Positions 10,958 through 18,877 of a stretch of DNA of 34,733 bases are shown piece after piece. Where the stretch lies: the NCBI GenBank assembly GCA_003220435.1, contig QHSL01000018.1:1-34733 (forward strand). The letters are read 5' to 3'. Made by a program: the position numbers and the translations under genes. Positions within the stretch are counted from its first letter, which is position 1, and each line of letters opens with the position of its first letter. The stretch is from Candidatus Rokuibacteriota bacterium. Its GTDB lineage: Bacteria; Methylomirabilota; Methylomirabilia; Rokubacteriales; CSP1-6. The notes under the pieces were generated by a model, which saw only the letters and a list, made by a program, of their open reading frames with translations, had not been told where the DNA came from and made no database searches.

Positions 10958-11733
10958 CGTGCGTACCCGCAGCGGAAGATGCAGCGCGCCGGATTATCGT
11001 GATGGAGCTTGGCGCAGATCACCGGGCTCAGCGAGAGGCGTAGGCGCAGCTCGGCGGCCAGCAGCATTCCCAGCAGGGGCGCGGTCAGGTAGACCCAGAA
11101 CGCGGTCCACAGATCGGCCGGAAGCGCCGAGGCGAAGCTCCGGGCCGGGTTCATGCTCATGCCGGAGATCGGCGCCTCGACGGTGATGAACGTCGCGACC
11201 AGGGCGCCGGCGAAGACACCGGTCAACGGCGCGAGCCGCGGAGTGTTGGAGGCGGCGAGCACGACGGACATGAGCCCCAGCGATATCGCGATCTCGGCCA
11301 GGAACGCCGCCGCCGCTCCGCCCGCGCCCGGAATCGTCACGACGTAGTTGACGGACGGGTCGGCGACGAGCCCGCGCGAGACCAACGCGACCAGCAGGAG
11401 GCCCGCCACGCCTCCCAGGAACTGCGCCCCCACGTAGAACAGCCCGTCCCAGGGGGCGATCTTACCGAGGCGAAGGAACGTTAGCGTGACGGCGGGATTG
11501 AAGTGCGCGCCGGAGCGCTTGCCCCAGGGCGAGTAGATCAGGCCGATCGCGGTGATCCCCATCGCGCAGCCCATCAGCACGCGCCTCAGCAGCGGATCCA
11601 CGAGGACCTGCGCGAGCGGTGACTGAGGATGATAGAGGACGACCGCGAAGGCCCCGGCCGACATCATGAAGATTCCGAGGCCGGCCGCCTCCATCAGGTA
11701 CTCGGGCCAGTGATTGTGGATCGCGTCGTTCAT
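10954..11733 (-). CDS. aquaporin / MIP-family channel
   Basis: The 259-residue integral membrane protein has both hallmark half-helix motifs, AHFNPAVTL in the first half and SMNPARSF in the second, inside six hydrophobic segments. Such channels conduct water or small neutral solutes such as glycerol across the inner membrane. The length is in the family's normal range. The second NPA is preceded by APISGMSMNPARSF, as in many bacterial MIP proteins; I cannot tell water from glycerol selectivity. The start (ATG 11733) lies nine bases after a large hairpin (11743-11786). The 3' end overlaps the VOC gene by four bases, so both should be one transcript. Its C-terminal tail is short and Cys-containing (NPARCIFRCGYAR). 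Confidence 0.93.
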   Translation of the reverse strand: MNDAIHNHWPEYLMEAAGLGIFMMSAGAFAVVLYHPQSPLAQVLVDPLLRRVLMGCAMGITAIGLIYSPWGKRSGAHFNPAVTLTFLRLGKIAPWDGLFYVGAQFLGGVAGLLLVALVSRGLVADPSVNYVVTIPGAGGAAAAFLAEIAISLGLMSVVLAASNTPRLAPLTGVFAGALVATFITVEAPISGMSMNPARSFASALPADLWTAFWVYLTAPLLGMLLAAELRLRLSLSPVICAKLHHDNPARCIFRCGYAR

Positions 11734-11742
11734 GGTCCTGGC

Positions 11743-11786
11743 CGTGAGACACGGGGATACCGGGGGGCGGTTCCCCGTGCCTCACG
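11743..11786. promoter_or_regulatory. large inverted repeat just upstream of the aquaporin start
   Basis: The arms CGTGAG (11743-11748) and CTCACG (11781-11786) enclose a second perfect 8-bp pair, CACGGGGA (11750-11757) with TCCCCGTG (11772-11779), separated from the outer stem by one A/C mismatch. The loop is 14 bases. On the minus strand it ends nine bases before the aquaporin ATG, so it could be a translational control element, an attenuator, or the terminator of the preceding gene (11816-12175). No T-run follows on either strand. Confidence 0.45.
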
Positions 11787-11815
11787 ATCACGACAGGCGT
11801 CGTTGGTCCGAGGCG

Positions 11816-12175
11816 TCACGCGGCTCGACGCATCGGCGCCGGCGCGGCGGCGTGCCCGGGCCTCACGACCAGGTCGTAGTCGCGAGGCAGGCGGTCGACG
11901 ACGTCCCGCCACACGGTCTCGACGAGGGCTTCGTAACCCGCGGGCGTCCAGAGAACGACGCGCCCCGGCTGCCAGAACGTGCCCGGAGTGACGTCCACCG
12001 TCAGCAGGGACTCTCCGCGGAGCCGGCGATTGATCGCGCTCCGGATGTCGGCGCTCAGGAGATCGGCCTTTTCGCGCCGCCGGTCGACGCGCATTCGCCA
12101 GGCCATCGGAAGCGCGACCAAGACGACGAGCAGGAACACTGGAAGGATCGCTGTGAGCACAGTCATCACCTCCAT
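11816..12175 (-). CDS. small single-helix membrane protein
   Basis: The 119-residue product begins with a strongly hydrophobic helix at residues 5-25 (TVLTAILPVFLLVVLVALPM) followed by a basic stretch (RMRVDRRREK), giving an N-out, C-in single-pass topology. The cytosolic part contains a plausible alpha-beta fold (LLSADIRSAINRRLRGES, VDVTPGTFW, VVLWTPAGYEALVETVWRD). No family is recognised. Coding is supported by the TM/basic architecture and by its fit between two same-strand genes. It sits 60 bases after the MFS gene and 82 bases before the aquaporin gene. Confidence 0.55.
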   Translation of the reverse strand: MEVMTVLTAILPVFLLVVLVALPMAWRMRVDRRREKADLLSADIRSAINRRLRGESLLTVDVTPGTFWQPGRVVLWTPAGYEALVETVWRDVVDRLPRDYDLVVRPGHAAAPAPMRRAA

Positions 12176-12235
12176 GATTCTGACGGTGACGGGGCGTGTC
12201 GGGATTCCGCGAATCCCTTGGGGGCGTGCGCGAAT

Positions 12236-13378
12236 CTAACGAGAGGGGATGTTTGCGCCCGGCAGTCGGCCGGCGCCGAGGGCGATCAGCGCGCAGGCCG
12301 CGCACACGGTGGCCAGCGCCGCGCGCAGCCCCAGCTGCTCGGCGACCAGCCCGATCAGCGGTGGCCCAGAAAGAAAGCCGACATATCCGGGCGTCGCGAC
12401 CGCCGCGAGAGCCGAGCCCGCGGCTGGGCCACCGATCTTTCCAGCCGATCCGAACAGCACGGGGACGACGTTCGCGATCCCCAGCCCCACCAGGGCGAAG
12501 CCCACGACCGCGGCAAGTGGCGCATCGATGAGCAACACCGCGCCGAGCCCGGCGGCCGCGACGGCGCTCGACGCGCGGAGCACCACGCCGGCGCCCAGGT
12601 GCTCGACCAGCCGATCGCCGGTCAAACGTCCCGCCGTCATCGCGAGCGCGAACGCCCCGAAGCCGAGCGCGGCCACGGCCGGGCCGGCCGCGAGCGAGTC
12701 GTGGAGGTACACGGCGCTCCAGTCGCCGATCGCGCCCTCGGCGAGCAGACCGCAAAACGCCAGCACGCCGAGGACGAGCAGCGCGCGGGTGGGTCGACCG
12801 AAGGCCGCCGCCGGCCCGTCGCCCTGGGCACACGTGGACACGAGGCGGCGGGCGGCCGCGGCCGCCGCGAGGGTCGAGACAGCCGACGCGCCCACGACGT
12901 GCGCCATGTCGCCGACGCCGAACCACATCGCCCCGCTGGCGAGCACCGCGCCCACCACCCCTCCCAAACTCCAGAGCGCATGAAAGGACGACATGATCGA
13001 ACGACGGTAGTAGCGCTCGACGACGAGCGCGTTCGCGTTCATCGACACGTCGAGCGCTCCGTTGCACGCGCCCAGGAGCGCTAGGCAGAGCGAGAGTACG
13101 ATGACGTCGGGGCTCACGATGGGTAGGGGAAGCGCCAGACACAGGGCGAGACCGGCTGCCGCCGTCATCGAGCGGCTCCCGAAGCGACCGACGAGCCGGC
13201 CGGCGATCGGAAGCGCCACCACTGAGCCGGCGGCCATCGCCAGCAGCACCAGGCCCAGCTGGCCGTCGGTCAGCGCATGACGGCTCTTGACGGCGGGGAT
13301 GTGCGGAACCCAGCTGGCGACGACGGCGCCGTTCACGAAGAACATCGTCGCCAGCGCCCAGCGCGCGCGTCGGATCAT
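12236..13378 (-). CDS. MFS transporter, YbjJ-like
   Basis: This integral membrane protein of about 380 residues has roughly twelve hydrophobic helices. The N-terminal half carries WVPHIPAVKSRHALTDGQLG and AGRLVGRFGSR, close to the loop 2-3 motif of the YbjJ-type major facilitator branch. Members are secondary transporters of sugars or small organic compounds; the substrate cannot be read from sequence. I chose ATG 13378 (MIRRARWALATMFF) because family members begin about there. A GTG at 13438 would add 20 residues with no hydrophobic or motif content. It is transcribed divergently from the SDR gene at 13496, with a 117-base gap for promoters. Confidence 0.85.
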   Translation of the reverse strand: MIRRARWALATMFFVNGAVVASWVPHIPAVKSRHALTDGQLGLVLLAMAAGSVVALPIAGRLVGRFGSRSMTAAAGLALCLALPLPIVSPDVIVLSLCLALLGACNGALDVSMNANALVVERYYRRSIMSSFHALWSLGGVVGAVLASGAMWFGVGDMAHVVGASAVSTLAAAAAARRLVSTCAQGDGPAAAFGRPTRALLVLGVLAFCGLLAEGAIGDWSAVYLHDSLAAGPAVAALGFGAFALAMTAGRLTGDRLVEHLGAGVVLRASSAVAAAGLGAVLLIDAPLAAVVGFALVGLGIANVVPVLFGSAGKIGGPAAGSALAAVATPGYVGFLSGPPLIGLVAEQLGLRAALATVCAACALIALGAGRLPGANIPSR

Positions 13379-13495
13379 GCGCCAGCAGGAAACGGCTTCG
13401 CCGAAGGAAGATTCGCGTCGGCGGCGAGCCGGCCGCACCGCGGCGGACCACGGAAGTGTCTCAAGGCCGCGAGATCACATCGGAGGGAGGATCGC

Positions 13496-14302
13496 ATGGA
13501 CCATCAGCCGTTGAGGGGGCAGAAAGCGCTCGTCACGGGCGCCAACTCCGGCATCGGCGAGGGTGTGGCGCGCGCGCTCGGCGCGGCCGGCGCGTCGGTC
13601 GTCGTGAACTACGTTTCCAAACCCGAGATTGCGGAGGCCATCGCCGATCAGATCAGGGCGAGCGGGGTCGAGGCGATGGCCCTTCGCGCCGACGTGTCGA
13701 AGGAAGTGGACGTGGAAGCCATGTTCGCCGCGATGCTTGGGGCGTGGGGCGGGATCGACATCCTCGTGAACAACGCGGGGCTCCAGCGCGACGCGCCCGT
13801 CACCGAGATGACCCTCGAGCAGTGGAACACCGTGCTCGGCGTCAACCTGACCGGCATGTTCCTCTGCGCGCGCGCGGCCGCGCGCGCGATGATCCGCCGA
13901 GGCATCCGTCCGGAGATCTCACGCGCCGCCGGCAAGATCGTCTGCATCTCGTCGGTGCACGAGGTCATCCCGTGGGCCGGTCATGTCAACTACGCCGCGT
14001 CGAAGGGCGGCGTGGGCATGTTCATGAAATCGCTGGCCCAGGAGCTGGCGCCGCACCGGATCCGTGTGAACTCGATCGCGCCCGGCGCGATCATGACCCC
14101 GATCAACCGCTCGGCCTGGGAGACGCCCGAGGCGCGGGCGGCGCTCCTGGAGCTGATCCCGTACGGACGCATCGGCGTCCCCGAGGACATCGGCCGGGCG
14201 GTCGCGTGGCTCGCCTCCGACGACGCCGACTACATCCACGGCCAGACGATCTACGTGGACGGTGGGATGACGCTCTATCCCGAGTTCGCGAAGGGGGGCT
14301 AA
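13496..14302 (+). CDS. short-chain dehydrogenase/reductase, glucose 1-dehydrogenase-like
   Basis: The 268-residue product has the classical SDR layout: cofactor motif TGANSGIG (14-21), NNAG (92-95), catalytic Tyr166 and Lys170 in NYAASKGG, and Ser in CISSVHE. The ending GQTIYVDGGMTLYPEFAKGG is typical of bacterial glucose 1-dehydrogenases, which oxidise beta-D-glucose to gluconolactone with NAD(P). Family assignment is firm; substrate is likely but not proven, since SDRs change substrate readily. The start ATG 13496 has a strong Shine-Dalgarno GGAGGGAGGA just upstream, which rejects the longer open frame to 13277. A GMC oxidoreductase follows after four bases and a glycogen debranching enzyme after that, fitting a sugar-oxidation operon. 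Confidence 0.9.
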   Translation: MDHQPLRGQKALVTGANSGIGEGVARALGAAGASVVVNYVSKPEIAEAIADQIRASGVEAMALRADVSKEVDVEAMFAAMLGAWGGIDILVNNAGLQRDAPVTEMTLEQWNTVLGVNLTGMFLCARAAARAMIRRGIRPEISRAAGKIVCISSVHEVIPWAGHVNYAASKGGVGMFMKSLAQELAPHRIRVNSIAPGAIMTPINRSAWETPEARAALLELIPYGRIGVPEDIGRAVAWLASDDADYIHGQTIYVDGGMTLYPEFAKGG

Positions 14303-14306
14303 GACC

Positions 14307-15872
14307 ATGACGGACCGTTACGACATCGCGATCATCGGGACCGGCGCCGGCGGCGGAACGCTCGCGTGGGCGCTGGCCGCGACCGGCAAGCGGATCCTGG
14401 TCCTCGAGCGCGGCGAGTACGTGCCGCGAGAGAAGGACAACTGGTCCACCCGCGCCGTCAACCTCGAGGGGAAGTATCAGACGAAGGAAGTCTGGCGCGA
14501 CGCCAGCGGCGAGCCGCTCCACCCGCACACGAACTACTGGGTCGGCGGCAACACCAAGTTCTACGGGGCGGCGCTCTTCCGGCTGCGCCGCGAGGACTTC
14601 GGTGAGCTCAAGCACCACGACGGGATCTCGCCGGCGTGGCCGATCGCCTACGAGGATCTCGAGCCGTACTACACGCGGGCCGAGCGGCTGTATCACGTGC
14701 ATGGCGAGCGCGGCGTCGACCCCACCGATCCGCCGGCGGGCGCGCCCTATCCCCATCCGCCGGTGAGCCACGAGCCACGGATCCAGCAGCTCGCCGACGA
14801 CTGGGCGCGCCTCGGCTGTCGCCCCTTTCACGTGCCGCTGGGCGTGATGCTCGACGAGCAGAATCCCCGTCAGAGCCGCTGTATCCGGTGCGAGACCTGC
14901 GACGGTCATCCCTGTCTCGTCTACGCCAAGGCCGATGCGCAAGTAGTCTGCGTCGATCCCGCGCTCGAGCACTCGAATGTGACGCTAATGACCGGCGCGT
15001 ACGTCAGGCGCCTAGAGACCAGCGCCTCCGGCCGCGAGGTGACGGGGATCGTCGTCGAGCGCGGTGGCGCAACCGAGACATACGCGGCCGACGTCGTCGT
15101 AGTCGCGTGCGGCGCGATCAATTCCGCGGCGCTGCTGCTGCGCTCGGCGAGCGACCGTCATCCGCGGGGGTTGGCCAACGGCTCCGACGTGGTCGGCCGC
15201 CACTACATGGGCCACGTGAATTCCGTGCTCATGGCGCTCTCCAAGTGCCCCAACCCGACGGTTTTCCAGAAGACCCTGGCGCTGAACGACTTCTACTTCG
15301 GCGCCGAGGACTGGGGCTTCCCGATGGGGCACATCTCGTTCGTGGGCAAGCTCGACGCCGATACGCTCCGGGGCGGGGCGCCGGCGATCGCTCCAGGCTG
15401 GACGCTCGATCTGATGGCGCGGCACTCGCTCGACTTCTGGCTCACCTCCGAGGATCTGCCGGACCCGGACAACCGGGTCACGCTCGACCGCAACGGCGCG
15501 ATCGTGCTCTCGTACCGGCCCAACAACGACGAGGCTCACCGGCGCCTCGCCGGCAAGCTCAAGAACCTCATGACGCAGCAGACGAAGTGCGGGGTGCACG
15601 GGCACGAGTGCCACGAAGGGCTCTTCGCGCGCAGCCTCTATCTCGGCCAGCGCATCCCGCTCGCCGGCGTCGCGCACCAGAACGGGACGATCCGCTTCGG
15701 CCGCGATCCGAAAACCTCGGCGCTCGACGTGAACTGCCGAGCCCACGAGGTCGAGAACCTCTACGTCGTGGACGGCAGCTTCTTCCCCTCGAGCGCCGCG
15801 GTGAACCCGGCGCTCACGATCGTCGCGAACGCCCTGCGCGTCGGCGACCACCTGAAGAGCCGGCTCGCATGA
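14307..15872 (+). CDS. GMC-family FAD oxidoreductase
   Basis: The 521-residue flavoprotein starts with an FAD-binding Rossmann motif IGTGAGGGT (residues 10-18). It ends with the GMC C-terminal block HQNGTIRFGRDPKTS and YVVDGSFFPSSAAVNPAL, which carries the active-site His/Asn region. The family oxidises alcohols or sugars, passing electrons to oxygen, quinone or a cytochrome. Between them is a tight cysteine cluster, C192-x2-C195-x2-C198-x4-C203 (CIRCETCDGHPC), of unknown role; it could bind a metal or an Fe-S cluster or form disulphides. No signal peptide is seen. It lies four bases after the SDR gene, and its stop overlaps the start of the debranching enzyme (ATGA), so the three should be co-translated. 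Confidence 0.9.
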   Translation: MTDRYDIAIIGTGAGGGTLAWALAATGKRILVLERGEYVPREKDNWSTRAVNLEGKYQTKEVWRDASGEPLHPHTNYWVGGNTKFYGAALFRLRREDFGELKHHDGISPAWPIAYEDLEPYYTRAERLYHVHGERGVDPTDPPAGAPYPHPPVSHEPRIQQLADDWARLGCRPFHVPLGVMLDEQNPRQSRCIRCETCDGHPCLVYAKADAQVVCVDPALEHSNVTLMTGAYVRRLETSASGREVTGIVVERGGATETYAADVVVVACGAINSAALLLRSASDRHPRGLANGSDVVGRHYMGHVNSVLMALSKCPNPTVFQKTLALNDFYFGAEDWGFPMGHISFVGKLDADTLRGGAPAIAPGWTLDLMARHSLDFWLTSEDLPDPDNRVTLDRNGAIVLSYRPNNDEAHRRLAGKLKNLMTQQTKCGVHGHECHEGLFARSLYLGQRIPLAGVAHQNGTIRFGRDPKTSALDVNCRAHEVENLYVVDGSFFPSSAAVNPALTIVANALRVGDHLKSRLA

Positions 15873-17845
15873 TCGGCTGGGGCCGGGAGATCTGCGGCGA
15901 CCTCCCGGCCGCGGAGCGGCGCGAGTGGCTGTGCACCAACGGGATCGGCGGCTTCGCATCCGGCACCGTCGCCGGACTACCTACCAGGCGCTACCATGGC
16001 CTGCTCGTGGCCGCGCTCCAGCCCCCGCTCGGGCGCACGCTGCTCGTCGCCAAGGTCGACGAGACCGTCGCTAACGAAGACCTCGTGCGGCCGCTGGCGG
16101 CCAACCGCTGGACCGGGGGCGCGATCGACCCGCGCGGCGACCGCGAGATCGAGAGCTTCGCGCTGGATGGGACCACGCCCGTGTGGACCTACGCGGTCGG
16201 CGACGCGCTCGTCGAGAAGCGCGTCTGGATGGAGCAGGGCGCCAACACGACGTACGTGCGCTACCGCGTCCGGCGCGCGCACGCGGCGCTCACGCTCCAG
16301 CTCAGAGTCCTCGTCGACTATCGCGACTACCATGGCACCTCGCGCGGCGACGGCTGGCGGATGGACGTGGCGCCGGTGGCTCACGGGCTGCGCGTGGTCG
16401 CGTTCGACGGCGCCCGGCCCCTGCTCCTGCTCGCCGATCGTGGCGACGCCACGATCGCGCATACCTGGTACCGCGGCTTCGATCTGGCCGCCGAGCGCGC
16501 ACGAGGCCTGGACGCGGTCGAGGATCACCTGCACGCGGCCACGTTCAGAGCGTCGCTCGCGCCCGGCGAGACGTTGACGCTCGTGCTCTCGGCCGAAGTC
16601 GCGCCGTCGCTCGACGGCGACGAGGCGTGGCGCCGTCGCACGGCGCACGACGCCGAGGTCCTCACCGCGTGGCGGCGCGCCCAGCCCACGGCGGAGCGGG
16701 CGCCCGCCTGGATCGGTCAGCTCGTGCTCGCCGCCGACCAGTTCGTCGTCCGCCGCCCGGTCGCCGGCGACGCCGACGGGATGACCGTGATCGCCGGCTA
16801 TCACTGGTTCGGCGACTGGGGCCGCGACACGATGATCGCGCTGCCCGGCCTGACGCTCACGACCGGCCGCCCAGAGGTCGCGCGGCAGATTCTTCGCACG
16901 TTCGCGCGGTTCGTGGATCGCGGGATGCTGCCGAACCGGTTCCCCGACGCGGGCGAGCCGCCCGAATACAACACCGTGGACGCAACGCTCTGGTACGTCG
17001 AGGCGATTCGCGCGTACCACGCGGCCACGCGCGACGACGGCTTGCTCAAGGAGCTGTTCCCGGTGCTCGCCGAGATCGTCCGCTTTCACCGGGAGGGCAC
17101 GCGCTACGGGATCAGGGTGGACGCCGACGGGCTGGTCACGGCTGGCGAACCCGGCGTTCAGCTCACCTGGATGGACGCGAAGGTGGGCGACTGGGTCGTC
17201 ACGCCGCGGGCGGGCAAGGCGGTAGAGATCAACGCGCTCTGGTACAACGCCCTCCGTGCGATGGCTGGCTTCGCCCGGGACCTGGGGCAGTCGGCGGGCT
17301 CGTGGGACGCGCTGGCCGATCGTACGCGGGCGGGCTTCGAGCGGTTCTGGAACGAGACCAGCGGCCACTGCTATGACGTGATCGACGGGCCCACGGGGCA
17401 CGACGCCGCGTTCAGGCCCAACCAGATCTTCGCCGTCTCCCTTCCGGAGAGCCCGCTGCCCCCCGATCGCCGGCGGCGCCTCGTAGACGCCTGCGCCCGT
17501 CACCTCTTGACCTCGTACGGGCTCAGGAGCCTGGCGCCGGGTGCCCCCGAGTACCAGGGACACTACGGCGGTGACCAGCGGGCGCGCGACGGCGCGTATC
17601 ACCAGGGCACCGTGTGGTCGTGGCTCCTCGGCCCGTTCGCGCTCGCCCACTTCCGGGTCCATAGCGACGCCGCGGCGGCACGCTCCTACCTGGCGCCCCT
17701 GGCCCACCATCTCGGCGACGCGGGCCTCGGCTCGATCTCCGAGATCTTCGACGGCGACTCGCCCTTCACCCCGGGCGGGTGCATCGCGCAAGCGTGGAGC
17801 GTGGCTGAGACGCTCCGCGCGTGGCACGCGCTGTCGGCCGCCTGA
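15869..17845 (+). CDS. glycogen debranching enzyme (amylo-alpha-1,6-glucosidase type)
   Basis: The 658-residue product matches the archaeal/bacterial debranching family. The N-terminal domain (about 1-230) begins WLCTNGIGGFASGT and has GLPTRRYHGLLVAAL. The C-terminal (alpha/alpha)6 catalytic domain has HWFGDWGRDTMIALPG (D316-W-G-R-D320), then EYNTVDATLWYVEAI and LTWMDAKVGDW with the probable catalytic acid residues. It removes alpha-1,6 branches from glycogen or related glucans in the cytosol. ATG 15869 overlaps the preceding gene's stop (ATGA); the frame is open far upstream, but that part is a shadow of the GMC gene. Sugar-phosphate genes lie further downstream on the same strand, so glucose released here could enter through the glucokinase at 24547. 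Confidence 0.92.
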   Translation: MIGWGREICGDLPAAERREWLCTNGIGGFASGTVAGLPTRRYHGLLVAALQPPLGRTLLVAKVDETVANEDLVRPLAANRWTGGAIDPRGDREIESFALDGTTPVWTYAVGDALVEKRVWMEQGANTTYVRYRVRRAHAALTLQLRVLVDYRDYHGTSRGDGWRMDVAPVAHGLRVVAFDGARPLLLLADRGDATIAHTWYRGFDLAAERARGLDAVEDHLHAATFRASLAPGETLTLVLSAEVAPSLDGDEAWRRRTAHDAEVLTAWRRAQPTAERAPAWIGQLVLAADQFVVRRPVAGDADGMTVIAGYHWFGDWGRDTMIALPGLTLTTGRPEVARQILRTFARFVDRGMLPNRFPDAGEPPEYNTVDATLWYVEAIRAYHAATRDDGLLKELFPVLAEIVRFHREGTRYGIRVDADGLVTAGEPGVQLTWMDAKVGDWVVTPRAGKAVEINALWYNALRAMAGFARDLGQSAGSWDALADRTRAGFERFWNETSGHCYDVIDGPTGHDAAFRPNQIFAVSLPESPLPPDRRRRLVDACARHLLTSYGLRSLAPGAPEYQGHYGGDQRARDGAYHQGTVWSWLLGPFALAHFRVHSDAAAARSYLAPLAHHLGDAGLGSISEIFDGDSPFTPGGCIAQAWSVAETLRAWHALSAA

Positions 17846-18115
17846 CCCGCCCGCGCTCGTGGCAGCTATCCCCCGCTCGGGCAGGACGGCGGCGACGTCT
17901 ACGGCAAGATCGTCCGCGGCGCGCCGGCACCCGTTGAGCTGTTGAGCATCCGCATCACCTCCGCCGGTGACTGTCGATCAGCGACTCATGCCTCGACCTC
18001 CCGCTGAACCGAACGCTCGGCGCGCCGTGTCCAATCGACAGTCACGCGCGTCCGGAAACGCCGCAGCGGCGGCGCGACCGAAGACGCGCACCAACACTCT
18101 CGAGGAGGAATGGAC
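17846..18115. other. intergenic region with possible gene remnant and long inverted repeat
   Basis: No convincing gene lies in these 270 bases. Directly after the debranching-enzyme TGA the same frame stays open to a TGA at 18005-18007. The stretch from 17861 encodes a protein-like run beginning GSYPPLGQDGGDVYGKIV, which has no start codon of its own. It may be the decayed 3' end of another gene or chance. A perfect 12-bp inverted repeat (17967-17978 and 18034-18045) occupies the centre. Confidence 0.3.
17967..18045. repeat. perfect 12-bp inverted repeat, arms 55 bases apart
   Basis: GTGACTGTCGAT at 17967-17978 is matched exactly by its reverse complement ATCGACAGTCAC at 18034-18045. The bases flanking both arms do not match. 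It lies 70 bases upstream of the secreted protein gene at 18116. It could be a paired operator, a long-loop RNA stem, or the trace of a mobile-element end. No transposase is nearby. Confidence 0.5.
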
Positions 18116-18520
18116 ATGGTAGGTCGACGCTCGAAGTTGTTCACGCTGGTCGGAGCCCTGGTCGGGCTCGCGCTGATCGGGACGACGCCCAGCCTCGCGG
18201 CCGACGTCACGACGCCGTTCGCGGGCAAGGCGGTCAACGGCGGCACGGTCACTCACGAGAAGCAGCAGGGCGGCAAGCACGTGCTCATGGTCTCGGCCGA
18301 TTTCCAGGTGCCCGGCTCCCCGGATCCGCACTGGCAGATCGTCGACTCGAAGGGCACCGTGTACCTCTTGGACCGGCTGAAGCTGAAGGACGACAAGATC
18401 AATCGCTCCATCACCCTTCCTGCGTACATCGCCGACGTGACGAACGTGCAGATGTGGTGCGCGTGGGCCGAAGTCGTTCTCGGCGAGGCATCGTTCTCGA
18501 CGCCGATCGCGATGAAGTAG
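18116..18520 (+). CDS. secreted DM13-like protein
   Basis: The 134-residue product has a signal peptide (basic MVGRRSK, hydrophobic core, SLAADV cleavage region near residue 28). The mature domain has the pattern GxV/TVTHE, LMVSADFQVPGSPDPHW, then MWCAWAEVVLGEASF, resembling DM13 domains (a proposed redox or electron-transfer domain with one conserved Cys); the assignment is by eye. The single mature Cys is in MWCAW. It would act in the periplasm or at the surface. Of two ATGs, 18116 is preferred because AGGAGG at about 18103-18108 is well spaced for it, whereas 18110 is too close. A broken HbpS-like gene follows 28 bases later. Confidence 0.7.
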   Translation: MVGRRSKLFTLVGALVGLALIGTTPSLAADVTTPFAGKAVNGGTVTHEKQQGGKHVLMVSADFQVPGSPDPHWQIVDSKGTVYLLDRLKLKDDKINRSITLPAYIADVTNVQMWCAWAEVVLGEASFSTPIAMK

Positions 18521-18548
18521 AGCCGGACCAGACGGAGGAGACGACACC

Positions 18549-18877
18549 ATGAGATGGCTGGCGAGCTTCGTTGCGGTGGCGATCACGGCGGTGTGGGTGG
18601 GAGCGGGCCAGGCCCAGGTGGTGGAGAAGAAGGGGCTCACGCTGAGCGCGGCGAAGCAGATCATCGCGACCGCCGTCGGCGAGGCGCGACGCCTGGGCGC
18701 GCCGGGCGCGGTCATCGCCGTCGTGGACGACGGCGGCAACCTGGTCGCGCTCGAGCGACTGGACGGGACGTTCCCGGCCGGCGCCAGATCGAGCTACTGC
18801 TGCGCTTGCAGGGCCGGCACGTGCCGCTCGTCAACTGCTCGCCGTTCGTGGCCGAGCAGCTCAAGGGCGGCCGATGA
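18549..18877 (+). pseudogene. broken HbpS/GlcG-like gene joined to a foreign 3' end
   Basis: ATG 18549 follows a good Shine-Dalgarno (GGAGGAG). It encodes a signal peptide (to about AQAQV) and the N-terminal part of a Haem_degrading/HbpS-like domain: LTLSAAKQIIATAVGEARR and AVIAVVDDGGNLVALERLDG, ending near TFPAGA. The expected rest of the domain (the helix after FPAGA and the C-terminal GGVPI part) is missing. From about 18780 the sense frame is a different one, encoding QIELLLRLQGRHVPLVNC and ending KGGR-stop at 18877, overlapping the ECF sigma start (ATGA at 18874). That tail resembles the C-terminus of STAS/anti-anti-sigma-like proteins. A deletion that fused two genes explains both halves. 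A frame-1 product would end at 18977 with low-complexity, non-native sequence. Confidence 0.65.
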
